DNA of 64,000 nt, from contig NZ_CP046619.1 of NCBI RefSeq assembly GCF_009755725.1, positions 2,976,001-3,040,000 on the forward strand, in the 5' to 3' direction. This document shows positions 17,359 through 25,762 of this stretch, piece by piece. The notes beneath the pieces were generated by a model that saw only the letters and a program-made list of their open reading frames with translations, had not been told where the DNA came from and searched no databases. The number at the start of each line of letters is the position of its first letter. Position 1 is the stretch's first letter. Position numbers and translations under genes: made by a program. The stretch is from Diaminobutyricimonas sp. LJ205 (GTDB lineage: Bacteria; Actinomycetota; Actinomycetes; Actinomycetales; Microbacteriaceae).

Positions 17359-18024
17359 ATGACCGCCGTGATTCGCTCTCCGCGCAGCGCGACCAACCTG
17401 CGCACGCCCGCCCTCGTCGCAGGAATCGGACTGCTGCTGATGGCCATGCTCGCCGCGTTCGGCAACTTCGGCGCCGTCGAAGCAGTCGTCGTTCGCGAAG
17501 ACGCGGCAGCGACCGCGCGCAACCTCATGGAATCCGAGGCGCTCTTCCGGGTCGGAATTGCGGCGCTGCTGGTCGTCGTCGTGCTCGACATCGTCGTCGC
17601 ATGGGCGCTATTCCTGCTGCTCGAGGAGGTGAACCGCGCACTGGCACTGGCCGCCGCCGGTTTCCCAGCCGCCGTGTTCGCGGCCGCCACGAGCCAACTC
17701 GTCCTCATGCTCGACCTGCAGGCCTCGCCCCCGGCGGCGCTGCAGGCGTTCACGACGTTCGAGCGAACCTGGAGCGTTGCGCTCATCCTCTTCGCCGTGC
17801 ACCTCCTGTTGATCGGGTACCTGGTTGGGCGCAGCGGATTCATCGGCTGGCTGATCGGCGTGCTCGTGCTGATCGCCGGGCTCGGCTACTTAGTGGATTC
17901 CTTCGGCGCGGTGATCGTGCGCGGATACACGCTGGAACTTTCGACGTTCACATTCGTTGGCGAAGTCGCCCTGATGCTGTGGCTCCTCATCAAGGGCCCG
18001 CGCCTCCAGCGGCACTCGGCGTAG
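17359..18024 (+). CDS. DUF4386-type membrane protein
   Basis: 221 residues with six to seven predicted TM helices. The N-terminal pattern (TNLRTPALVAGIGLLLMAML) and the LLEEVNRALAL ... SQLVLMLDLQ region match the DUF4386 family of small integral membrane proteins of unknown function. AAAGGGG lies about 9 nt before the ATG. The TfoX-like gene follows after 9 nt but appears to have its own -10 box. No catalytic motif was seen. Confidence 0.75.
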   Translation: MTAVIRSPRSATNLRTPALVAGIGLLLMAMLAAFGNFGAVEAVVVREDAAATARNLMESEALFRVGIAALLVVVVLDIVVAWALFLLLEEVNRALALAAAGFPAAVFAAATSQLVLMLDLQASPPAALQAFTTFERTWSVALILFAVHLLLIGYLVGRSGFIGWLIGVLVLIAGLGYLVDSFGAVIVRGYTLELSTFTFVGEVALMLWLLIKGPRLQRHSA

Positions 18025-18027
18025 CAT
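18022..18027 (+). promoter_or_regulatory. -10 box of the TfoX-like gene
   Basis: TAGCAT overlaps the stop codon of the DUF4386 gene and ends 6 nt before the ATG at 18034. Confidence 0.5.
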
Positions 18028-18033
18028 CCCGAT

Positions 18034-18363
18034 ATGACCGCAGAAGCCGTGTTCGACGAGCTCGCTGAAGAGCTCGAGCCATCCGGTGCCACGCCGGGCA
18101 AGATGTTCGGAGCTCGCGGGATCATTTTCAAGAAGAAGGCGTTCGTCTGCCTCGTGCAGGAGCACCTCGCGTTCAAGCTCGGCGCCGGCACCGACGCGCA
18201 CGCCACGGCGCTCGCGCTGCCCGGCGCTGAACTGTGGGATCCGTCGGGGATGGGCCGCCCATTCAAGGACTGGGTGGCGATTCCGGCGACGGATGCCGAG
18301 AGCCTGACACCGCTCGCCGAGGCAGCGCTGGCCTATCTGCAGTCGACCCTTCCTGCGACCTGA
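18034..18363 (+). CDS. TfoX/Sxy N-terminal-like protein
   Basis: 109 residues. The fold signature is GKMFGARGIIFKKKAFVCLV and FKLGAGTDAHA, typical of stand-alone TfoX N-terminal-domain proteins (YjhX/TfoX-like). In Gammaproteobacteria Sxy/TfoX co-activates competence genes with CRP. Actinobacterial stand-alone copies have no assigned role, so competence should not be inferred. Convergent with the RND gene, 10 nt apart. Confidence 0.75.
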   Translation: MTAEAVFDELAEELEPSGATPGKMFGARGIIFKKKAFVCLVQEHLAFKLGAGTDAHATALALPGAELWDPSGMGRPFKDWVAIPATDAESLTPLAEAALAYLQSTLPAT

Positions 18364-18373
18364 TCGGGGCCGG

Positions 18374-21300
18374 TTACTCGGTCAGGGCGGCTCGCCGGGC
18401 CTCACGCCGCTCGCGCGCGCCCTCGACCAGGTAGTACAGCGCGGGCAGCACGACCAGGGTGAGGAAGGTCGATGAAATCAGTCCACCGATCACGACGATC
18501 GCAAGCGGCTGCGAGATGAACCCGCCATGCCCGGTCAGGCCGAACGCCATCGGCACCAGCGCGAAGATGGTCGCGAGCGCCGTCATCAGGATCGGCCGCA
18601 GACGCCGGGATGCCCCGTGCACGACCGCATCGCCGACGAGCATGCCCCGGTCACGGTACTGGTTGACCAGGTCGATCAGCACGATGGCGTTGGTCACCAC
18701 GATGCCGATCAGCATCAGCACGCCGATCAGCGACGGCACACCGAGCGGCACTCCCGACACCACCTGAAGCAGGATCGCACCGGTCGCCGCGAACGGCACC
18801 GAGATCAACAGCAGCAGCGGCTGCCGGAGGCTGCGGAAGGTGGCCACCATCACGATGTAGACGATCAGGATCGCCACCAGCAGTGCGATGCTGAGCTGCG
18901 TGAACGCGTCGCCCTGCTGCGCGGTGACGCCACCGAGTTCCGCCGTCGCACCGGCCGGCAGATCGACCTCATCGACCGCAGCCTGAACCTCGGCCGATGC
19001 GGTGCCGACGTCATCGGAGTTCGGGGTGACCGAGACCGTTGCCGCCCGAACGCCGCGGATGGTGGTGATCGACGCCGGCCCGTCAACCTGGTCGATGCTC
19101 GCGACCTGCTCGAGCGGCAGCGGCCCGGCGGCTGTCGGCAGCACGAACCCGCGCAGCTCGTCGACCGTGGTCGGGGCATCCGAGTTGCCGATGTAGATCG
19201 ACATCGTCTTCTCGTCGATCACGGCCGAGCCGACCGTGCTCGGTTGCATCGCCTGCGAGACCATCCCGCCGACCGCGATCTCGCTGAGGCCGACCTCGGC
19301 CGCCTTGGCCCGGTCGACCACCACGGCGATGTACGGCTGTGTCTCGGACAGGTTGCTGGTTGCCTCGGCGGTGATGCCGAGGTCGCTGACCGTCGCGAGC
19401 AGGGCGTCGGCCGCTTCCTGCAGGTCGGCGTGGCTGTTGGCCTTGATGTCGATGTCGATCGTCGACGAGGCGAAACCACCGCCGGTGGCCGCGACCTCGA
19501 TGTCGCCGACATCCTCAAGCGCATCGAGTTCGTCGCGCACGGTCTGCTGCAGCACGGCCTGGTCAACGTCCGGGTCGGTGGTGATCGAGTAGGTGATGTC
19601 GCCGCCACCACCGAATGCGGCGAGCAGAGAGCTGCCGCTTGACCCGATCGAGGTTTGCACCGTCTCGATGCCGTCGATGGCGAGCAGTTCGTCTTCGACC
19701 ACGCCGGCCGCGGCATCCATCGTCTCAAGGCTCGCGCCAAGCGGCAGCGTCTGACTGACCGACAGGGTGTTCTGGCCGCTCTCGCCGATGAAGTTGGTCT
19801 TCATGCTGGGGACCAGCGCGATGGTTCCACCGAGCACGAGGGCGGCGGCCAGCAAGGTCACCGCGGGGCGTTTGATGGTCCAGTGGATGACCGGCAGGTA
19901 CGCCTTCTGCAGCCGGGTCGGAGTGTCGAGCTCATCCTTCGAGCCGATCCCGCCGGTCGAGCCGGTCCCGTCCGTCGAGTCGATCCCGTGTCGCGGGCCC
20001 CTCCCGTTAGGCGAGCCCGCCGAGACGCCTGTGGAACCTGTCGATACTCCGCCGGCCCGTCTCGCGCCGTGTCCGAGCGACGGCGCATCGAGTTCTGTGT
20101 CGACGGGGTCGATCGCCGGAGCCGGATCGGCGACCACGGGGGAGGCAGAGGCGGCAGCGTGACCCGACGTGACGGTGACCAGGTCGCGCGGCTCCTCCGC
20201 CGGCTGGGCAGTGTCCGCGGCCAGTCGCGCGGTTTGCGCGGCCTTCCGGTCCGCCTTCTTGCCGAGGAACCAGTATGCGAGCACCGGCACGATGGTCAGC
20301 GCCACGAACAGCGACGCCCCCAGGGCGATGGTCACGGTCAGCGCGAACGGCCGGAACAGCTCGCCGGTGATGTCGCCGACCAGCGCCAGCGGCAGGAACA
20401 CCGCGACCGTGGTCACGGTGGAGGAGGTGATCGCGGTGGCGACCTCGCGCACGGCGGTGCGGATCGCGTGCATCCGGTTCTCGCCGAGGCCAAGGTGCCG
20501 TTTGATGTTCTCGATCACGACGATGGAGTCGTCGACGACCCGGCCGATCGCGATCGTCAGCGCGCCGAGCGTCAGGATGTTCAGCGTGTAGTTCGCCGCC
20601 TGCATGCCGATGAAGGTGATCAGCACCGACACGGGAATCGAGATCGCGGTGACCAGGGTCGACCGGATCGACCCGAGGAAGATCAGGATGATCAGCACGG
20701 CGAAGACCAGACCGAGCATCCCCTCGGTCGCGAGCGCCTCGATGGACTGTTCGATGAAGGGCGCCTGGTCGAACACCACGGTGAACTCGGTGTTGTTGCC
20801 GAGGGACTCCTCGAGTTCGGGCATGAGATCCTGCACGGCGTGCGACACGTCGACGGTGTTGCCGTCAGGCATCTTGGTCACCGCGATCGTCAGCGCCGGT
20901 TCACCGTTCACCCGCGAGATGCCGGTGACCGGGTTGTCTTCAACCTCGACGCTTGCCACGTCGCCGATCGTCGTGACCGCAGACCCGCCGATCAGTGGGA
21001 GCGCCGCCAGTTGCGCGGCGGAGTTCAGGCGCTCGCCGGCCTGCACGCTGAGGGTGGAGTCACCCTCGGTGATCGAGCCGGCGGGCAGCAGCACACCGTT
21101 GGCATCGAGCGCGTCTCGGATGGACTGCACCGAGAGTCCGGCAGAAGCCAGCTGCGCGACATCCGGAGTGATGGTGACCCGCTGCCCGGTCTCGCCGAGC
21201 AGACTGGCCTCGCGCACGTTGTCGAGCGCGGTGATGTCGGCGATCGCGGACCCGGCGAGCGCCGCCGAGAGGTCACGCTGGTCGAGGTCGCTCGTGACCG

Positions 21301-21724
21301 CGATCTGCACCACCGGCAGGTCATCGAGTGATCCGGTGACCACCTGCGGTTCGACATCGGCAGGTAACTGCGACGCCAACCGGTTGATGGCCAGTTGCAC
21401 CTTCTGCTCGGCGGAGACCAGGTCGGTGCCGTACTCGAAACTTGCCGACACGAAGGAGAGATCGGTGCTGGAGGTCGCTGTTGTGGACTCGAGTCCGGTG
21501 ACGCCCTGGATCGCGGTCTCGATGGGAGTCGACACGTCTTCGTTGACCACTTCCGGCGCGGCACCGGGGTAGGTCGTGAGCACCACCACCTGCGGGAAGC
21601 TCACCGACGGGATGAGCTCCTGCTTGAGGGTGTTCAGCGAGATGAACCCGAAGATGCCGACGACGATCGTGACCAGCGCGATGAGGGCTCGGTTACGCAG
21701 GCTGAAGACAGAGAGAAGATGCAC
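18374..21724 (-). CDS. RND-superfamily exporter (AcrB/SwrC-like)
   Basis: 1116 residues, GTG start with GGAG 5 nt upstream. Twelve TM helices in two halves with two large extracytoplasmic loops each. The TM4 proton-relay motif GRVVDDSIVVIENIKRH (Asp-Asp) is present. Closest architecture: HAE1-type RND pumps of Gram-positives such as SwrC/YerP (surfactin or drug export). Between the halves, residues about 495-600 form a long poorly conserved linker of Ala/Asp-rich then Gly/Ser/Thr-rich sequence (GGVSTGSTGVSAGSPNGRG). Its DNA (19938-20055) resembles the GGTCGAGC repeat family. No MFP or TolC partner is adjacent, as expected for a monoderm. Confidence 0.9.
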   Translation of the reverse strand: MHLLSVFSLRNRALIALVTIVVGIFGFISLNTLKQELIPSVSFPQVVVLTTYPGAAPEVVNEDVSTPIETAIQGVTGLESTTATSSTDLSFVSASFEYGTDLVSAEQKVQLAINRLASQLPADVEPQVVTGSLDDLPVVQIAVTSDLDQRDLSAALAGSAIADITALDNVREASLLGETGQRVTITPDVAQLASAGLSVQSIRDALDANGVLLPAGSITEGDSTLSVQAGERLNSAAQLAALPLIGGSAVTTIGDVASVEVEDNPVTGISRVNGEPALTIAVTKMPDGNTVDVSHAVQDLMPELEESLGNNTEFTVVFDQAPFIEQSIEALATEGMLGLVFAVLIILIFLGSIRSTLVTAISIPVSVLITFIGMQAANYTLNILTLGALTIAIGRVVDDSIVVIENIKRHLGLGENRMHAIRTAVREVATAITSSTVTTVAVFLPLALVGDITGELFRPFALTVTIALGASLFVALTIVPVLAYWFLGKKADRKAAQTARLAADTAQPAEEPRDLVTVTSGHAAASASPVVADPAPAIDPVDTELDAPSLGHGARRAGGVSTGSTGVSAGSPNGRGPRHGIDSTDGTGSTGGIGSKDELDTPTRLQKAYLPVIHWTIKRPAVTLLAAALVLGGTIALVPSMKTNFIGESGQNTLSVSQTLPLGASLETMDAAAGVVEDELLAIDGIETVQTSIGSSGSSLLAAFGGGGDITYSITTDPDVDQAVLQQTVRDELDALEDVGDIEVAATGGGFASSTIDIDIKANSHADLQEAADALLATVSDLGITAEATSNLSETQPYIAVVVDRAKAAEVGLSEIAVGGMVSQAMQPSTVGSAVIDEKTMSIYIGNSDAPTTVDELRGFVLPTAAGPLPLEQVASIDQVDGPASITTIRGVRAATVSVTPNSDDVGTASAEVQAAVDEVDLPAGATAELGGVTAQQGDAFTQLSIALLVAILIVYIVMVATFRSLRQPLLLLISVPFAATGAILLQVVSGVPLGVPSLIGVLMLIGIVVTNAIVLIDLVNQYRDRGMLVGDAVVHGASRRLRPILMTALATIFALVPMAFGLTGHGGFISQPLAIVVIGGLISSTFLTLVVLPALYYLVEGARERREARRAALTE
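19938..20055. repeat. GGTCGAGC repeat material inside the RND gene
   Basis: Units such as CCGCCGGTCGAGCCGGTCCCG, CGAGCCCGCCGAGAC and ACCTGTCGATACTCC echo the cores at 17.2 and 55.3 kb. They are read in frame as the Gly/Ser/Thr-rich linker between the two RND halves. Confidence 0.55.
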
Positions 21725-21891
21725 TGTGCTCCGGATTCGGTGAGAGGGCGGATGCCGCGGCTTTCAGTATTCCAGTCGGTCGAGTGGATCTTGCAGCCTC
21801 TGCACGATTGTCAGCGCCCCACTCAGTGGATTCGCAGCGGGGGTTCTGGTTTGAGTGCCCCCTGCTCAACCGGTTGGATGAGGGAGTGCTC

Positions 21892-22497
21892 ATGCTCCGA
21901 CGCGTTGCCCAGTTGTTCATCGGGCTCGCGTTGTTCGGGCTCGGGATCGCGCTACTGATTCGCGCCGAGATCGGGTTGCCGCCGTGGGATGTGCTCGCTC
22001 AGGGATTGTCGCGGCAAACGGGCCTTCCGTTCGGGCTGTTCACGGTGGCTATCAGCCTGGTCGTGTTGCTGCTATGGATTCCGCTTCGGGAGCGACCCGG
22101 GTTCGGCACCGTCGCGAATGCGCTGCTCGTCGGTCCGTTCATCGAAGTCGGACTCCGATTTATCCCGACCCAGACGGTGCTGTGGGCGCAAGTGCTCGTG
22201 TTCGCAGCCGGGCTGGTGATCACCGGACTCGCCAGCGGCCTGTACCTCGGTGCCCGGTTCGGCAGCGGCCCGCGCGATGGGCTGATGACCGGCCTGATGC
22301 GGGTCACTGGCCGGCCGATCTGGGTCGTACGTACGGCGATCGAGCTGGTCGCGCTGATTGCCGGGTGGCTGCTCGGCGGCACGGTCGGCGTCGGGACGGT
22401 CGCTTTCGCCCTGCTGATCGGACCGCTGATGGGCTTCTTCGTGCCGCGGCTGCGAGTGCCGGACGCGCCGGGGCGGCGCGGGCGCTGGTCGCACTGA
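21892..22497 (+). CDS. YczE/YyaS/YitT-type membrane protein (paralogue 1)
   Basis: 201 residues from the ATG at 21892, preceded by GAGGGA at 6 nt. Five to six TM helices. Family motifs: GLPPWDVLAQGLSRQTG, GARFGSGPRDGLMTGL and GTVGVGTVAFALLIGP. It is about 65% similar by eye to the protein encoded at 24081-24713, with both sharing WDVL.QG and GPRDGLMTGL. The function of the family is not established; members commonly sit beside MocR-type regulators, as here (22600-24018). Confidence 0.85.
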   Translation: MLRRVAQLFIGLALFGLGIALLIRAEIGLPPWDVLAQGLSRQTGLPFGLFTVAISLVVLLLWIPLRERPGFGTVANALLVGPFIEVGLRFIPTQTVLWAQVLVFAAGLVITGLASGLYLGARFGSGPRDGLMTGLMRVTGRPIWVVRTAIELVALIAGWLLGGTVGVGTVAFALLIGPLMGFFVPRLRVPDAPGRRGRWSH

Positions 22498-22525
22498 CCC
22501 GTCACGCGGGCGCGGGCGCGACCCG

Positions 22526-22599
22526 GCGCGTTCGTGCCTGTTTGTGACGTCTGGGCCTGCGCGAACCGGCACAGTCGCGCCGAACATGCACAGACGCGG
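22526..22599. repeat. Palindromic intergenic element A
   Basis: Left end CGCGTTCGTGCCTGTTTG is an imperfect inverted copy of the right end (reverse complement CGCGTCTGTGCATGTTCG). It lies between the stops of YczE-1 and MocR and resembles element B at 46081-46160. Confidence 0.55.
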
Positions 22600-24018
22600 C
22601 TAGACCACCTGCGCAAACAGCTGCGCGTCCACCGGCAGCGGGTTGCGCTGCACCTGCGCCCACGCGCGTTCGAGCATGTCCACCCCGCGCTCGAGTTCGT
22701 CATCGGAGTAGCTGAACGGGATGCGCAGGAAGCGCTCGAACGCACCGTCGAGGCCGAACCGCGGGCCGGCCGCGATGACCAGCCCCTCGTTGCGGGCGGC
22801 GAGCGCCAGCTGCGAGCTGACCGGTTCGCCGAGGTTCGCCCAGACCGTGAGTCCGCCGCCGACCCTCGGCACGCGCCATCCGGGCAGCCGTTCAGCCAGC
22901 AGCCGCGTCAACTGGTCGTGACCGCGCCGGAGCTGCCAGCGGCGGTCCTCGAGGATTGTGTCCATCTCGCCCAGCAGTCGGCAGACCACGAGTTGCTCGA
23001 GCAGCGGCGTACCGAGGTCACCGCTCGACCGAGCATTGGCAAGGCGGGCAATCGTGACTCGGTCGGCGCGGATCCAGCCCACCCGCAGTCCACCCCACAG
23101 GCTCTTGCCCACCGAACCAACCAGGATGGCCTCGCCGTGCGCCGCGAACGGCAGCGCAAGCGGCGTTCCGTCGAAGCCGAGTTCGGCCATGGTCTCGTCG
23201 GCGATGAGCCGGGTGCCCTGGCTCTCGGCCAGTTCGAGCACGCGCGTCTTCAGTTCGACCGGCATGGTCTGTCCGGTCGGATTGTGGAAGTCGGGCATCA
23301 GGTAGCCCAGTGTCGGACTAGTGCGCACAAAGGCCTGCTCGAGTTCGGTCTCATCCCAGCCGCTGTCCGCGTCGACGCTGACCGGCACCAGGCGCGCGCC
23401 GGCCGCGCGGAGCGCTTCATAGCCGTGCGGGTAGGTGGGCGCTTCGATCAGGGCGCGATCGCCACGGCCGAGCAGGGTGCGCGCGATCAGGGCGATCGCA
23501 TGCTGCGCCCCGATGGTGACCATGATCTGCTCGGGATCGGTGGGAAGACCGCGTGCACTGTAGCGGTCGGCGATCGCCTGACGCAGCACCGGCAGTCCGA
23601 CCGGGTCGAAGCCCGACTGGGTCAGGTAGCAGGGCAGTTCATGCGCTGCCCACTCGGCGGCTTCAATGATCGCCGGCGCTGGCGGCAGCGTCGCCTTGCT
23701 GAAGTCGAGGTATCCGTCTGCGGATGCTTCCGGCCCGGGGTCCGCCGGACGCGGCAGCCGCGCAACACTGCCCGAGCCGCGCACGCTCTCGAGGTAGCCG
23801 GCGTCGCGCAGGGTGGCGTATGCCGTGGAGACCGTGGTGCGGCTGATGCCCAGGTGGCTGGCGAGCTCCCGCTCGGCGGGCAGCCGGGAGCCGAGCACGA
23901 TGCGCCCGTCAAGCACCAGCAGCCGGATTCGATCGGCGAGCGCCGCATAGGTCGGCCCGGTCGGCCGGTTCCGCCAACCGCCAAGAAGAACGTCGAGCGC
24001 GCGCGCCGAGATCTGCAT
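22600..24018 (-). CDS. MocR-family (GntR-HTH + aminotransferase fold) regulator
   Basis: 472 residues. The N-terminal winged helix at about 18-85 has AALADRIRLLVLDGRI and LPAERELASHLGISRTTVS. A class-I aminotransferase-like domain spans about 105-470, with MPDFHNPTGQTMP (substrate/PLP Asn) and VGSVGKSLWGGLRVGW containing the PLP-binding Lys. MocR proteins sense PLP or amino compounds and regulate neighbouring genes. This one lies between two YczE paralogues and is divergent from the second. The TAAGGT -10 6 nt before the ATG indicates a leaderless transcript. Confidence 0.92.
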   Translation of the reverse strand: MQISARALDVLLGGWRNRPTGPTYAALADRIRLLVLDGRIVLGSRLPAERELASHLGISRTTVSTAYATLRDAGYLESVRGSGSVARLPRPADPGPEASADGYLDFSKATLPPAPAIIEAAEWAAHELPCYLTQSGFDPVGLPVLRQAIADRYSARGLPTDPEQIMVTIGAQHAIALIARTLLGRGDRALIEAPTYPHGYEALRAAGARLVPVSVDADSGWDETELEQAFVRTSPTLGYLMPDFHNPTGQTMPVELKTRVLELAESQGTRLIADETMAELGFDGTPLALPFAAHGEAILVGSVGKSLWGGLRVGWIRADRVTIARLANARSSGDLGTPLLEQLVVCRLLGEMDTILEDRRWQLRRGHDQLTRLLAERLPGWRVPRVGGGLTVWANLGEPVSSQLALAARNEGLVIAAGPRFGLDGAFERFLRIPFSYSDDELERGVDMLERAWAQVQRNPLPVDAQLFAQVV

Positions 24019-24024
24019 AAGGCC

Positions 24025-24055
24025 ACCTTACGCAGATTGGCCTCTTGATCAAGGG
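24025..24055. promoter_or_regulatory. MocR/YczE-2 divergent promoter and palindromic operator
   Basis: For mocR (minus strand): -35 TTGATC, 16-nt spacer, -10 TAAGGT (24030-24025). The -35 lies in an imperfect palindrome, TGGCC-T-CTTGATCAAG-GGCCA (about 24037-24057), centred on TTGATCAA. TAATTG at 24065-24070 is a possible -10 for yczE-2. The placement suits MocR autoregulation and control of yczE-2. Confidence 0.5.
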
Positions 24056-24080
24056 CCAGTTTTCTAATTGGATTGCCAAC

Positions 24081-24713
24081 ATGTCTCCACAGCTCGTCAT
24101 GGCCCGCCGAATCACCCAATTGGCCGTCGGCCTGTTCTTCTACGGGTTCGGCATCGCGTTGATGCTGCGCGCGGGCATCGGTCTGGCTCCCTGGGACGTG
24201 CTCACTCAGGGCATCCAGCGGCAGACCGGGTTGAGCTTCGGGCTCATTATCGTGCTCACCAGCATGGTCGTGCTGCTGCTCTGGATTCCGATCAAGCAAC
24301 GGGTCGGCATCGGCACCGTCGCCAACGCCCTGCTGATCGGGCCGTTCGCCGACGTCGGCCTGATGCTCGTTCCGCAGCAGCAGACCGAGTGGTGGGCCCA
24401 GGCGCTGGTCTTCAGCGCGGGCCTGGTGATGGTCGGCATCGCCACCGGACTGTACATCGGTGCCCGGTTCGGTCCCGGTCCGCGAGACGGACTGATGACC
24501 GGCCTGGTGGCGAGGACCGGCTGGCCGATCTGGGTGGTGCGCACCGGCATCGAGATCACGGTGCTCGCCATCGGCTGGCTGCTCGGTGGAACGGTGGGCA
24601 TCGGCACGGTCGCCTTCGCCCTGCTGATCGGGCCGCTCGCAGGCATCTTCATCCCGCGGCTCACCGTGCCGGAGCCGAGGCGGCGCGAACTCGAGGTCGT
24701 CGAGGTCGCCTGA
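24081..24713 (+). CDS. YczE/YyaS/YitT-type membrane protein (paralogue 2)
   Basis: 210 residues from the ATG at 24081; an ATG at 24099 is an alternative that would align exactly with paralogue 1. TM topology and motifs match the 21.9 kb protein: GLAPWDVLTQGIQRQTG, GARFGPGPRDGLMTGL and GTVGIGTVAFALLIGP. Divergent from the MocR gene with an intergenic palindrome, so it is the likely primary regulatory target. Function unknown. A long inverted repeat follows the stop. Confidence 0.85.
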   Translation: MSPQLVMARRITQLAVGLFFYGFGIALMLRAGIGLAPWDVLTQGIQRQTGLSFGLIIVLTSMVVLLLWIPIKQRVGIGTVANALLIGPFADVGLMLVPQQQTEWWAQALVFSAGLVMVGIATGLYIGARFGPGPRDGLMTGLVARTGWPIWVVRTGIEITVLAIGWLLGGTVGIGTVAFALLIGPLAGIFIPRLTVPEPRRRELEVVEVA

Positions 24714-24739
24714 CCGGCGCAAGTCACCCGCCAGAACCA

Positions 24740-24807
24740 CCGAGGGGTCGCAAACTGCTCCACCGCGGAATGCGGACGGCGCAGACTGCGACCCCTCGGC
24801 GCAGTTC
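24740..24807. repeat. Interlocked inverted repeat between YczE-2 and MerR genes
   Basis: CCGAGGGGTCGCA (24740-24752) is perfectly complementary to TGCGACCCCTCGG (24787-24799). The adjacent AACTGC (24753-24758) pairs with GCAGTT (24802-24807), giving the arm order L1-L2-R1-R2. It may act as a terminator for the two convergent genes. Confidence 0.65.
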
Positions 24808-24809
24808 CA

Positions 24810-25574
24810 CTAAAGGTGGCGGTCGGCGTAGACCTTCATCGCGTCGCGAACGAAGGCCGCGCCATCCGTACCGCCGTAGTTCGCCGCGAAGCGATCGTCG
24901 GCGACGTACATCTCGCCCAGTCCGGTGAAGTACTCCTTCGTCGGACCGGCCGCTCCTCCGCCCGGCGTGCCCGGAATCCCGCGCAGCCACTCGAAGTGCC
25001 GCTGGGCGAGCGCTTGCGCCTCATCACTGTCGGGCGCGATCCCGCGCTGCGATGCGGCAATCCAGTCTTCGCCGAGCCGTTTCGCGAGCTGCTGCCATTC
25101 CGCCTTCTCGGTGGCGCTGAGCGACCGCCACCAGCGATCACTCGACGCGTAGGCGTCCTTGCCCCACCGCTGCTCGACCTCCTCCTTGTACTGGGTGTGG
25201 TCGAAGCCATCGAACATCTCTTCTGCCATCAGTTGTCCTCCTCCTTCGAGTTTTTCGATCGTGGTGCTCACACTCGCGATCTGCCGATCGATGCGCTGCT
25301 TCTCTTGTTCGAGCAAGCGCAGGTGCGACTCGAGCGCCGCAGTGTTGCTCTGCTGGCCGTCCAGGACCTCGCCGATCGCCGGCAGCCCGAGCCCGAGATC
25401 GCGCAGCAGCAGGATCCGCTGCAGCCGGGTGAGCGCGTCCGCGTCGTAGTAGCGGTAGCCGTTGCCCGCGGTGCGGGTCGGTCGCAGCAGCCCGACGTCG
25501 TCGTAATGACGCAGCGTGCGGCTGGTCGTCCCGACCAGCCGGGCGACGTCCTGAATGCTCCACTCGAGTGCCAT
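24810..25574 (-). CDS. MerR-family regulator with TipAS ligand-binding domain
   Basis: 254 residues. The MerR winged helix at residues 5-75 has IQDVARLVGTTSRTLRHYDD and GYRYYDADAL. The dimerisation coiled coil lies at about 78-115. The TipAS domain at about 125-250 has WWRSLSATEKAEWQQLAKRL, HFEWL and YVADDRFAANYGG. TipA-like proteins bind thiopeptides or other antibiotics and activate resistance or export genes. No target other than its own promoter is evident. The start at 25574 is fixed by the -10 box 6 nt upstream. Confidence 0.93.
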   Translation of the reverse strand: MALEWSIQDVARLVGTTSRTLRHYDDVGLLRPTRTAGNGYRYYDADALTRLQRILLLRDLGLGLPAIGEVLDGQQSNTAALESHLRLLEQEKQRIDRQIASVSTTIEKLEGGGQLMAEEMFDGFDHTQYKEEVEQRWGKDAYASSDRWWRSLSATEKAEWQQLAKRLGEDWIAASQRGIAPDSDEAQALAQRHFEWLRGIPGTPGGGAAGPTKEYFTGLGEMYVADDRFAANYGGTDGAAFVRDAMKVYADRHL

Positions 25575-25580
25575 GACTCC

Positions 25581-25611
25581 ACGGTAGAGATTGACGTAGC
25601 GTCAATGTCAA
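25581..25611 (-). promoter_or_regulatory. MerR-type promoter with 19-bp spacer and central dyad
   Basis: On the minus strand TTGACA (25611-25606) is separated by exactly 19 nt from TACCGT (25586-25581). The spacer contains the dyad ATTGACGTAGCGTCAAT (25590-25606). A long spacer filled by a dyad is the hallmark of promoters that MerR proteins activate by DNA distortion, which implies autoregulation. Confidence 0.75.
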
Positions 25612-25681
25612 GCCGGATTCTGACGCGCGCTTCAGGGGTTTCCCTGACTGATCCCTGAAGAGGGTTGTGGCCGCGACACTC

Positions 25682-25720
25682 GCGATATATCTTGATTTCA
25701 ATCAGACGCGATATATCGCG
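25682..25720 (+). promoter_or_regulatory. PadR-type operator repeats upstream of DUF4097-padR
   Basis: GCGATATATC occurs at 25682-25691 and again within the palindrome GCGATATATCGCG at 25708-25720, 26 bp centre to centre. AT-rich ATATAT palindromes are typical PadR sites and the operon encodes a PadR protein. Confidence 0.65.
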
Positions 25721-25762
25721 AACTCGGATGCCTCGGGCATCCCCACAACTCAGGAGAATCAG

